A stretch of 15,466 nucleotides of DNA from an uncultured Bacteroidota bacterium (GTDB taxonomy: Bacteria; Bacteroidota; Bacteroidia; Chitinophagales; Chitinophagaceae). The position numbers and the translations under genes were made by a program. Location of the stretch: NCBI GenBank assembly GCA_903933995.1, contig CAIZMD010000718.1:1-15466 (forward strand), written 5' to 3'. Shown piece by piece: positions 9,701 through 14,783 of this stretch; position 1 is the stretch's first letter, and each line of letters opens with the position of its first letter. The notes under the pieces were generated by a model that was not told the DNA's origin, did no database searches, and worked only from the letters and a program-made list of their open reading frames with translations.

Positions 9701-12700
9701 GCCAAATTTGTCCCAATAGTTGCAACAGATGGGCTCTATCTGATTTGTTAGTTGTATGCTCTAAACCACTAGCACAAAAAACAACCTTTCCCTGACGCTG
9801 TTGCATCAAGAGTTTGCTTGTTACATTCCCTGGTCCAATTTCAATACCAAGTCCAATGCCTTGGTCCAATAGGGTTTCAATAGCCGGAGCAAAAAGAACG
9901 GTATCTGTGATTTGCTTAAGCCAATAATTGGGCTGACTCATTTGGTCTGCCTCAATTAATTTTCCAGTAAGGGTAGAAATAATGGGTAGAGAAGCTGGTT
10001 TAAAAACTACTTTTTCAAGTGCCTGACCAAAATCTGCCAACATGGGTTTCATCATGGAAGAATGAAATGCATGTGAGGTTTTTAAAACAGTATTTGCAAT
10101 CTCCAATTTACCCAGTGTCAATGCCAAACCATGAATTGACTCCAATGGACCGGCAATCACCAAGGATCCTGGGCTATTGATCACGGCTAAAGAACAATCC
10201 GTTGGCAGTTGATCTTGAATAGTCTCCCATTTAGCTTTAACTGCCAACATACTTCCCTTAGGCAATGCGCCCATTAAGGCACCACGTTTAGCAATTAGCA
10301 TTAATGCTTCTTCCAAATCAAAAACACCTGCAAGATGGGCTGCTACGTATTCTCCAATGCTATGCCCTAATAAATGCGTAGGTTTTATTCCCCAAGCATT
10401 CCATAATTGAGCCAAAGCATATTCCACTATAAAAATACAGGGTTGGGCATAGTTGGTTAAGTGAATCAATTCTAATGATGCAGGTTCATTTTCATCAGCA
10501 TATAAGATAGTTCGAATATCAAGATTCAAATAGGGTTGCAAGATCTTGGCACAATGATCAATGGCTTCTTTAAAAACAGGTTCTGTTTCATAGAGTCCCT
10601 TACCCATTTGAACATATTGAGCACCTTGACCAGGAAACAAAAAGGCCAATTTATCAGGTTGCTCATTTAGATGAAATTGATTCCCTGCATGTCCCGTATT
10701 TAATTGCTGTAAAAGGTCTTCGGCATCATTAGCTAGGTAACACCTACGATGATGAAATGACTCCCTAGTACTAGCCAATGTATAAGCCATATCAGCCAAT
10801 GAAACAGCCGCATTATTCCCCAACCATTCCTTTAGTTTAAGGGCATATCCAGAAAGGCTTTCAGGTGATTTTGCAGAAATAGTAACTAACTGCCATGGCT
10901 TTGAAATGACAGGGATTAACTCCTTATTTTCATGAGAAGCCAATACCAAGTGAACATTGGTTCCACCCACACCAAATGAACTTACTCCAGCTAATCTTTC
11001 CTTTGGTTCATCCCAATTACGCAGTGCCGTATTGATGTAAAATGGACTATTCGCAAAGTCAAAATAATGATTGGGATTGGTACAATTAATAGAAGCAGGC
11101 AATTGCTTATAGTGCAATGCTAGAACAGTTTTGATTAAACCTGCTACACCAGATGCTGCTGTTAAATGGCCAATATTACTTTTTACAGAACCAATGGCAA
11201 TTATTTGTTTTTCTTGCACTGATGCAAATGCTTGATTCAACCCTGCTAGTTCAATGGGGTCACCAAGTGGGGTAGCCGTACCATGTGCTTCAACATAACT
11301 AATTTGAGAAGGTAATACACCTGCTTGTTGCATGGCCATTTGAATTGCTTTGGATTGACCATTTGAAGAAGGCGCTGTAAAGCCTCCCTTACCAGCACCA
11401 TCGTTGTTAATCCCTGCTCCTTTAATCAAAGCATAGATGGTATCGCCATCGCGCAAAGCGGCCGATTTGGGTTTTAATAAAACCATTCCAGCTCCATCAC
11501 TAAAGACGGTACCCGTTGCTTGGTTGTCAAATGTTCTGGTATGACCATCCTTACTATAAATGCCACCTTCTTGGTACAAATGTCCACTTTGAATAGGCGA
11601 TGTAATAGCAACACCTCCAGCAATAGCCATTTCACACTGTCCATTTCTAATAGATTCTACTGCTTGCGCGATGGCTAATAATGAAGTAGAACATGCCGTA
11701 TGAACACTGACTGCAGGACCATTTAAATTCAAGACAAAAGCCGCCCTTGTAGCAACATAGTCCTTTTCATTATAGGTCATTACTTGAAAAGCTCCTGCTT
11801 GTTGCACCAAGGTTTTATTAGGCAAAATGTTTTCCTGGTAATAGGTATTGTTTCCTGTTCCACCAAAGACACCAATCCTTCCAGAAAAATGAGCTGGTAG
11901 ATAACCAGATTTTTCTAAAACCTCCCAAGCCAATTCTAGAAAAACCCTTTGTTGCGGATCAGTAAGTAATGCTTGCTTGGGTTGAATTTGAAAAAATGCA
12001 GCATCAAAATCTGAAGCATGATTGATCACACCTCTTGCTGCAACATAATCTGGATCTTGTTTTAGTTCTTCGGGAATACTAGCATCTAATTCTTCTTGTT
12101 TGAAAAAATGGATGGTCTCCCTACCCTCTTTTAATAAACTCCAATAGGATTCAATGGTATCCGCCCCGGGAAATCTTCCAGACATGGCAATGATGGCAAT
12201 GTCTTCTTTATGTGATTCAATTGTTTCCATTGGATCAACCAACTGTTCTGTTTGATCTCCTTGTTCCAACCAATTCACCAATCCTTCAATGGTGGGATAT
12301 TGGTATAAAACGGTAATGGGAAGATTTATCTGGTATTCATTTTTTAATCGAACAATACAATTAATGGCTAGCAAGGAACTACCACCTAATTCAAAAAAAT
12401 GATCCTGCACCCCAATTGTATCCCATTGCAATAAATCAGACCAAAGAGTAGCCATATTTTTTTCAATGGCGGTTTGTGGCGCTTTAAACAATTGTGCTAA
12501 TTCAGGTCTTCTTCTATCAGGAACGGGTAATGCCTTTCTATCTACTTTGCCACTACTGGTTTTGGGAAACTCCTCTAAAAACACAAAGACCGCTGGAATC
12601 ATATAAGCCGGCAAGATTTTTTTCAATGCCAACCTGATAGATTCTTGAGTTACTTGTTGTGGATTGACTATTAAATAAGCCACCAATCTTTTTAAACCAT

Positions 12701-14012
12701 TTTTCTGATCTTGGGCTAGAACCACGGCCTGACTAACGCCATGTTGTTTTGTTAGAATCAATTCTAGTTCTGCAGGTTCAATTCTATGACCTGCAATTTT
12801 TACTTGGTCATCTTTTCTACCAAGAAATTCAATATTCCCATCGGGTAAGTATTTGGCTAAATCACCCGTTTTATAAATTCTCCTAACCTCAGCTTTGGCA
12901 TCTTTCCAATCAATAAATTTCTCATTGGTTAAGTCTGGATTGTTCAAATAACCATTGGCTAAGCAAATACCAGAAACCCAAAGTTCCCCTATTTCACCTG
13001 CAGGCAATTCATTGGCAGATTCATCTACAATATGAATTTGTGTATTGGGCAAGGGCTTACCAATATTTGGCAAAGCGGGCCAGCGTTGCGCATCACCGTC
13101 AAGTCTCAAACAGGTACACACATGTGTTTCTGTTGGACCATATTGGTTGAACAATATGGCATTGGGTAGCATGGAAAAAAAGCGCACCAATTGAGGCGTT
13201 ATTTTCAGCTGCTCTCCTGCCGTCATCACATATTGCAGACTTTGCGGATAAATTTGTTGGGCAATAGCAGTATCCGTTAAAAACTGCAAGGCCACAAAAG
13301 GAAGAAATATGCGATTGATTTTTTGTTGATCTATAAAACGCAATAATTTCTCGGGCTCAATTAACCATTGTTCATCTATTAATACAATGGTTCCACCTGT
13401 GATGAGTGTAGAAAAAACATCTTCAAAAGAAGCGTCAAAAGTAAGTGGGGCAAATTGCAGGGTACGAGTTCCTATTCCCGCATTGCTATTGGTAGATTGC
13501 CACTGAATCAAATTTATTAATGCCGCATGCCCTAGACAAACCCCCTTTGGTTTTCCTGTACTTCCCGAAGTATAGAGCACATAAGCCCTCTCTTCAAAAA
13601 AAGGAAATGAGTGATTGTTGACCTCTTGGTTATTGACAGATTGATAATTTATTGGAACCAGGTCCAGGTTCTTAAAAAACTGGTCTTCTGTTTGGTCACA
13701 CAATACAAATGCTAACTGGGCATTTTCTTTTAATTCTACCAATCTTGCGTTGGGATAGGTAGGATTTAGCGGTAAATAGGCTTTGCCCGATTTTAGAATG
13801 GCCAACATGCCTATAACCATCTCTATGCTGCGCGATGTACTAATTCCAATAATGGCTTTATCAGGGGCCATTTTGATAATATCAAAAGCTAATTGATTGG
13901 CGCGTTGATTTAATTCCTGATAGGTAATTGAATGGTCATGATATTCAATGGCGGGAAGATCCGGCCATTGTAACATCAATTGCTCAAATAATTCGTGTAT
14001 AGACTGTGGCAT
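3705..14012 (-). CDS. Hybrid NRPS/PKS megasynthase A-T-KS-AT-ACP-AMT-C-A-T-TE
   Basis: A single 3435-residue assembly line containing loading, extension, transamination, condensation and release. Domain order (residues, from the ATG): A1 8-500, T1 510-582 (S546), KS 603-1028, AT 1123-1410, ACP 1505-1575 (S1539), class III aminotransferase 1645-2072, C 2126-2555, A2 2580-3070, T2 3080-3150 (S3117), TE 3168-3425. All catalytic residues checked are present, and the frame is intact throughout. There is no KR, DH, ER, methyltransferase or epimerase domain. The core resembles MycA/ItuA (mycosubtilin/iturin) and McyE (microcystin) in placing a glutamate-semialdehyde-type aminotransferase after an ACP. 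The ATG at 14012 is preferred; an in-frame TTG directly before it (14015) would add one residue. No transporter, regulator or resistance gene accompanies it here, only the phosphopantetheinyl transferase 10 bp downstream. Confidence 0.95.
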   Translation of the reverse strand: MPQSIHELFEQLMLQWPDLPAIEYHDHSITYQELNQRANQLAFDIIKMAPDKAIIGISTSRSIEMVIGMLAILKSGKAYLPLNPTYPNARLVELKENAQLAFVLCDQTEDQFFKNLDLVPINYQSVNNQEVNNHSFPFFEERAYVLYTSGSTGKPKGVCLGHAALINLIQWQSTNSNAGIGTRTLQFAPLTFDASFEDVFSTLITGGTIVLIDEQWLIEPEKLLRFIDQQKINRIFLPFVALQFLTDTAIAQQIYPQSLQYVMTAGEQLKITPQLVRFFSMLPNAILFNQYGPTETHVCTCLRLDGDAQRWPALPNIGKPLPNTQIHIVDESANELPAGEIGELWVSGICLANGYLNNPDLTNEKFIDWKDAKAEVRRIYKTGDLAKYLPDGNIEFLGRKDDQVKIAGHRIEPAELELILTKQHGVSQAVVLAQDQKNGLKRLVAYLIVNPQQVTQESIRLALKKILPAYMIPAVFVFLEEFPKTSSGKVDRKALPVPDRRRPELAQLFKAPQTAIEKNMATLWSDLLQWDTIGVQDHFFELGGSSLLAINCIVRLKNEYQINLPITVLYQYPTIEGLVNWLEQGDQTEQLVDPMETIESHKEDIAIIAMSGRFPGADTIESYWSLLKEGRETIHFFKQEELDASIPEELKQDPDYVAARGVINHASDFDAAFFQIQPKQALLTDPQQRVFLELAWEVLEKSGYLPAHFSGRIGVFGGTGNNTYYQENILPNKTLVQQAGAFQVMTYNEKDYVATRAAFVLNLNGPAVSVHTACSTSLLAIAQAVESIRNGQCEMAIAGGVAITSPIQSGHLYQEGGIYSKDGHTRTFDNQATGTVFSDGAGMVLLKPKSAALRDGDTIYALIKGAGINNDGAGKGGFTAPSSNGQSKAIQMAMQQAGVLPSQISYVEAHGTATPLGDPIELAGLNQAFASVQEKQIIAIGSVKSNIGHLTAASGVAGLIKTVLALHYKQLPASINCTNPNHYFDFANSPFYINTALRNWDEPKERLAGVSSFGVGGTNVHLVLASHENKELIPVISKPWQLVTISAKSPESLSGYALKLKEWLGNNAAVSLADMAYTLASTRESFHHRRCYLANDAEDLLQQLNTGHAGNQFHLNEQPDKLAFLFPGQGAQYVQMGKGLYETEPVFKEAIDHCAKILQPYLNLDIRTILYADENEPASLELIHLTNYAQPCIFIVEYALAQLWNAWGIKPTHLLGHSIGEYVAAHLAGVFDLEEALMLIAKRGALMGALPKGSMLAVKAKWETIQDQLPTDCSLAVINSPGSLVIAGPLESIHGLALTLGKLEIANTVLKTSHAFHSSMMKPMLADFGQALEKVVFKPASLPIISTLTGKLIEADQMSQPNYWLKQITDTVLFAPAIETLLDQGIGLGIEIGPGNVTSKLLMQQRQGKVVFCASGLEHTTNKSDRAHLLQLLGQIWLRGYQPNWDCVYDAKDRLKLDLPTYAFDRKRFWLDPVVTNAISITGIDLTLATTILPTESDQTVSTAEDLLGQIKTLLEQASGLDLSAANETHSLLELGFDSLLLTQVAINLKKAFGVPISFRQLNEDFVSLGALTNYIAAQKTGTVNPIVSAKPNQEISFAGLTVEEQAELKKPFGASANIEKQRTSQLSQTQETFLQELIISYTGKTNNSKNYTGEFRDCMADPRVVSGFKPLTKEIVYPIVVNKSKGARLWDIDGNEYIDALNGFGSNLLGYQPDFITKALKQQIDAGYEVGPQHQLAGEVCKLIGAFTGFERTALCNTGSEAVLGAMRIARTVTGRSLIVAFSGSYHGIIDEVIVRGASNGKTYPAAAGIMPEAVQNMLILEYGTEESLRIIEERGAELAAVLVEPVQSRRLEFQPVAFLKALRVITANTGTALIFDEVITGFRVHPAGAQGLFGIQADVGTYGKVIAGGLPIGVISGKKEWMDALDGGTWQYGDVSIPQVGVTYFAGTFVRHPLALASTKASLDFMLQEGHALQIGLTEKTNRLSDAFNQICKSKQIPVYIAHFGSVWKIKYREPIAYSELLFTIMRENGIHIWDGFPCFITLAHTEEDIDRMIAVFDTAVNRMVDAGFFVPDEQSSELDMEVSKWEYPPFSGAILGRDEEGNPIWINPEKQLQLSYEGPSIETVFPVTESQKEIWLSCFIGGEDANRAYNESVSLKLEGQPNFEFLKQALIELVNRHEALRAAFSPDGKLMIVFKELELNLNIQDLRQLAFNRQQDVLTEFARTDARKSFDLLNGPLCRFAVFQLSDQAYYITLTVHHIVGDGWSLGVLLQDLGRIYSGLAQKGFFLLDKVVGYKEFASKQKEIQHSKEYQQTEAYWLGKYENDIPAINLQTDFARPPVRTFQSQRNDYLLDQTLVIKLKQLGASAGCSFVTTLLCAFEVFLQKTSKQDQIIIGLPSAGQPVLGMLELVGHCVNLLPIRSKYLPDASFVEYLKSRKSLLLDDLDHQQLTFGSLLKKLPISRDASLVPMVPVVFNIDLGMDKGVHFHELQYELVYHPRAFENFELFLNANGNEDKLVLEWSYNTRLFKSTTIAKMMADFEQMLLNIVANQDGKLAQVPIGQKIDFKEQLLKRNPAPTNFPSQKTLVQLFEEQVEKNAQSIAFEQNGRIVTYQDLNSSANQMASYLSSLGVKEHDLVAVVMDRSDKMIIALLAILKLGAAYLPIDANYPMGRVRFMLEDASVKCLLVSNSFKTQFVDVPHVIWIDSIWDLLENHSVANPDLVAKANSLAYVLYTSGSTGNPKGVGVGHRNLVNLFTGLIKTPGINKRDRFLAITTIAFDISAMELFLPLMAGATLVLADSNTSKDGRLLLEIMQSANISIMFATPATWLMILEAGWESPLPLKALTGGEALPGDLADKLLIKAKELWNMYGPTETTILSTQKQIREINELITIGKPVNNTEVYILDESGALVHDGLIGEIFIAGEGLARGYWNNPELTNQRFINNPFSKQYKLMYKTGDLGMYLESGEILYMGRSDNQVKIRGLRIELGEIEFQLRKLEGVKDAIVISRDGLLIAYVVPDLYEQDKQFDQQWQQDLKYVLPGYMIPSEMLVIKQMPLTPNGKIDRNALPIVVKKHSGKYLAPRSTMENIIANIWASILSKQKVGIRDDFFEMGGHSNLAVLAMIRLEKETGIRLPVAAIFQSPTVEELSKLALNQGNGQLLGVADNAAIVPLKPFGNKPPLMIVHGFNMSVLMFMPIARQLDHMQPVYGIQPKGLHKLESPLMTIEDIANEYIQEMLEKVPSDSYALAGYSFGGFVAFEMAKQLRSMGIKVTMLAMFDCNAETGYFRETSMQKLVRKSYRQFPKFEFIFKSFLRDPKETLSYQLFFLRSKWKSIFRLNESASQEEQEETLLDIRYEYALKNYHLNLSANDIDLFRVKKRLYFVPDQEFLGWRENTMRDVFIHEVPGDHKTFLISPNHIDFAKVLQSVLKRRQQV
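3738..4511 (-). other. Megasynthase type I thioesterase (release domain)
   Basis: An alpha/beta-hydrolase domain of about 258 residues at the C-terminus. IVHGFN gives the oxyanion region, GYSFGG carries nucleophile Ser3252, LAMFDCNAE carries the candidate Asp3279, and EVPGDHKTFL carries His3409. It should release the chain from T2 by hydrolysis or by intramolecular amide formation. The lid between Asp and His (about 3285-3355) is long, basic and aromatic-rich, and may shape which release occurs. Confidence 0.88.
4548..7637 (-). other. Megasynthase terminal NRPS module: C-A2-T2
   Basis: The condensation domain (about 2126-2555) starts with FPVTESQKEIWL and has HHIVGDGWS with catalytic His2261 and Asp2265. 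Its donor would be the ACP-bound beta-aminoacyl chain. A2 has YTSGSTGNPKG (about 2734), FDISAMELFLPL (2779-2790), NMYGPTET, GRSDNQVKIRG and A10 NGKIDRNAL with Lys3063. T2 has FFEMGGHSNL with Ser3117. The A2 pocket reads D-I-M-F-L-G-M-I-L-K by eye. It shares the D-I-x-x-L-G-x-I frame of glycine-type codes (DILQLGLIWK) but differs at three lining positions, so a different small or hydrophobic residue is possible. No epimerase is present. Confidence 0.9.
7797..9080 (-). other. Megasynthase embedded class III (GSAM-like) aminotransferase domain
   Basis: About 430 residues with the fold-type I aminotransferase pattern. CNTGSEAVLGAMRIAR forms the phosphate-binding region, SGSYHG follows at about 1784, ALIFDEVITGF holds D1878 (which contacts the PLP ring nitrogen), and TYGKVIAGGLPIG holds the PLP-binding Lys1906. 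Glutamate-1-semialdehyde aminomutase-like domains placed this way in MycA and McyE replace the beta-keto group of the ACP-bound chain with an amine, using an amino acid donor. By analogy this domain should make a beta-aminoacyl-ACP. The stereochemistry and amine donor cannot be read from sequence. Confidence 0.9.
9273..12206 (-). other. Megasynthase PKS module: KS-AT-ACP without ketoreductase
   Basis: KS has the complete Cys-His-His triad: C774 in VHTACSTSLL, H910 in EAHGTATPLGDP and H949 in KSNIGHLTAASG. It should take the T1-bound starter and extend it by decarboxylative condensation. AT has FPGQGAQ, nucleophile S1218 in GHSIGEYVAAH, and the malonyl-type motif HAFH (1314-1317), so it should load malonyl-CoA. 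The post-AT linker LPTYAFDRKRFWL (1459-1471) is standard. ACP has ELGFDSLLL with Ser1539. No reductive domain lies between AT and ACP or elsewhere, so the product handed on should be a beta-ketoacyl thioester. Confidence 0.93.
12243..14012 (-). other. Megasynthase loading module: adenylation A1 + carrier T1
   Basis: A1 should activate the starter as an adenylate and load it on T1. Core motifs are visible: A3 YTSGSTGKPKG (147-157), A4 FDASFEDVF (192-200), A5 NQYGPTETHV (289-298), A7 YKTGDLAKY, A8 with GRKDDQVKIAGHR, and A10 SSGKVDRKAL with catalytic Lys489. T1 has FFELGGSSLL with Ser546 as attachment site. Aligned by eye to GrsA, the pocket reads D-A-E-F-M-A-Q-V-C-K. Asp193 (the Asp235 equivalent that grips the alpha-amine) is present, so an amino acid is more likely than a fatty acid. 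The code partly matches phenylalanine-type pockets, but I cannot assign a substrate. The stretches FLPFVALQ and TAGEQL place it in a clade often found in hybrid or initiating modules (recalled, not searched). Confidence 0.88.
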
Positions 14013-14139
14013 CAAACAAACATTAAAAAAACCTGAATATTCTGGGAAAACGAAAAATTAGGGAAAATATTTCGGGTGATGAATAATTAATATAAGATAT
14101 CTAAGAGTAAGGGGGATTTAGAAGGAGGAATTAGGATGG
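14013..14139. promoter_or_regulatory. Upstream region of the megasynthase, no clear promoter
   Basis: An AT-rich stretch directly before the megasynthase start. On the minus strand TAATTTTT (14053-14060) matches the Bacteroidota -7 element TAnnTTTG in 7 of 8 bases and lies about 40 bp before the ATG, but no TTTG sits at the expected upstream distance. No Shine-Dalgarno is seen. From about 14106 the plus strand becomes rich in G and leads into the repeat array. Confidence 0.25.
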
Positions 14140-14213
14140 GGTGTTTTGTCCCAAGGAGATGTTTCTTTGAATTTCTTTGTTTGGATGTTTTGAACCCAAG
14201 GAGATGTTTCTTG

Positions 14214-14230
14214 AACCGCTGATAGCGGTT
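14214..14230. repeat. Hairpin of repeat unit 1
   Basis: A 7-bp perfect stem AACCGCT/AGCGGTT with a 3-base loop (GAT), followed by a conserved TACTGGTGCGGAGGGTT. The same stem recurs in the next unit with a different loop. Confidence 0.6.
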
Positions 14231-14329
14231 TACTGGTGCGGAGGGTTATGTTTGGATGTTTTGACTCTGTGGAGATGTTTTATGAACTGCAAAGTTTGGA
14301 TGTTTTGAACCCAAGGAGGTGTTTCTTTG

Positions 14330-14347
14330 AACCGCTTGGCAGCGGTT
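14330..14347. repeat. Hairpin of repeat unit 2
   Basis: The same 7-bp stem AACCGCT/AGCGGTT as in unit 1 but with a 4-base loop (TGGC), again followed by TACTGGTGCGGAGGGTT. Both arms are kept while the loop differs in length and sequence. The terminator-like hairpin at 14488-14521 has a related core, CCGCT-TGTC-AGCGG. Confidence 0.6.
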
Positions 14348-14487
14348 TACTGGTGCGGAGGGTTTGGGGTGGATGTTTTGACTTTGTGGAGATGTTTTAT
14401 GATCTGCATTGTTTGGAAGTTTTGGCCCCAAGGAGATGTTTCTTTGATTGGATTAGCTACGCTGAGCCATGCCGAGCGTCCTTACCC

Positions 14488-14522
14488 AAAAACCCTCGCC
14501 GCTTGTCAGCGGCTGGTTTTTT
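14488..14522. terminator. Terminator-like hairpin
   Basis: Stem AAAAACC (14488-14494), small bulges, GCCGCT (14498-14503), loop TGTC, AGCGGC (14508-14513), GGTTTTT (14515-14521). It ends in a T-run on the plus strand and a shorter T-run on the minus strand, so it could work both ways. No plus-strand gene lies before it; for minus-strand transcripts it would be a second barrier after the tRNA terminator. Confidence 0.5.
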
Positions 14523-14583
14523 ATTTACTTCAGCTCCCGTAAATGCGCTTCGCTTTTTACTTCGCTTCAGTAAATAAAAAACC
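14515..14583. repeat. 15-bp inverted repeat linking two terminator hairpins
   Basis: GGTTTTTTATTTACT (14515-14529) is the exact reverse complement of AGTAAATAAAAAACC (14569-14583). The left arm is also the 3' arm of the hairpin at 14488-14521, and the right arm overlaps the 5' arm of the tRNA terminator at 14577-14602. The three stems are therefore mutually exclusive at their shared bases. The 39-bp interior contains GCGCTTCGC-type short repeats. Confidence 0.6.
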
Positions 14584-14602
14584 CGACTATCGTCGGGTTT
14601 TT
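14577..14602 (-). terminator. Intrinsic terminator of tRNA-Arg
   Basis: Stem AAAAACCCGAC/GTCGGGTTTTT with loop TATC, 1 bp past the tRNA 3' end in the direction of minus-strand transcription. On that strand it ends in six T residues, then ATTTA. Confidence 0.85.
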
Positions 14603-14603
14603 G

Positions 14604-14677
14604 TGAACCGGATTGGATTCGAACCAATGGCCTGCTGCTTAGAAGGCAGCTGCTCTATCCAGCTGAGCTACCGGTCC
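14604..14677 (-). tRNA. tRNA-Arg (anticodon TCT)
   Basis: A 74-nt cloverleaf read on the minus strand. Acceptor GGACCGG pairs with CCGGTTC (one G-T pair), D-stem GCTC/GAGC, anticodon stem GCTGC/GCAGC around loop CTTCTAA giving anticodon TCT, and T-stem ATTGG/CCAAT around TTCGAAT. The discriminator base is A, and CCA is not encoded. It reads AGA (and by wobble AGG) codons. A terminator follows directly and a probable promoter precedes it, so it is a single-gene unit, divergent from ung. Confidence 0.96.
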
Positions 14678-14708
14678 ATGTTGTTGTTTTATGGACTTTT
14701 TCGGGTTA

Positions 14709-14742
14709 GAAAGCTAGGCTTCCTGACCTGAAGGGTCGCAAA
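14709..14742 (-). promoter_or_regulatory. Probable promoter of tRNA-Arg
   Basis: On the minus strand TTTG (14739-14742) is followed after 22 bp by TAGCTTTC (14709-14716). This is a near match to the Bacteroidota -33 TTTG / -7 TAnnTTTG pair, differing at the last base and with slightly long spacing. Transcription would start about 25 nt before the tRNA 5' end at 14677. Confidence 0.4.
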
Positions 14743-14783
14743 AATAAATTTTAATTAGTTTGCAGCCAAAAGCAATTCAAACA

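Larger units (their letters stand above)
14140..14441. repeat. Tandem repeat array, 115-117 bp period, with paired GATGTTT heptamers
   Basis: Units beginning TTTGGATG or a variant start at 14180, 14295 and 14412 (periods 115 and 117), with a partial copy before the first and a truncated last copy. Each unit holds two motifs of the form GATGTTT-N12-GATGTTT. The first heptamers lie at 14140, 14184, 14255, 14299, 14372 and 14416 (spacing 44, 71, 44, 73, 44). The partner heptamer is 19 bp on in five of the six and 18 bp on in the first. Three of the 12 heptamers at these positions have one changed base. The strand is strongly G/T-rich. The array lies about 130-430 bp upstream of the megasynthase start. 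It could be an operator array, a degenerate dispersed element or a minisatellite; sequence alone does not decide. Confidence 0.8.

Noticed and set aside
12243..14012. Fatty acyl-AMP ligase as in mycosubtilin/iturin
   Set aside because: The domain has the full amino-acid adenylation motif set, including the alpha-amine Asp (D193) and a GPTET-type A5, so an amino acid starter is more likely.
14013..14015. TTG start codon of the megasynthase one codon upstream
   Set aside because: An ATG follows immediately and is the usual choice; the difference is a single residue.
14140..14441. CRISPR array
   Set aside because: Repeats are long, diverged and directly adjoining, the intervals are not unique spacers of equal length, and no cas gene is present.
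14246..14542. Other short frames on both strands in the repeat array
   Set aside because: They are made of the same DNA repeat read in other frames, with no recognisable domain.
14236..14577. A 113-codon plus-strand frame with two similar segments (CFDSVEMFYEL / CFDFVEMFYDL)
   Set aside because: The protein repeat only reflects the 115-bp DNA repeat, and the frame runs through terminator-like hairpins. No start context or family match supports it.
14543..14731. A 62-codon plus-strand frame containing NRIGFEPMACCLEGSCSIQLSYRS
   Set aside because: This is the well-known false peptide made by translating the antisense strand of a tRNA gene; it coincides with tRNA-Arg at 14604-14677.
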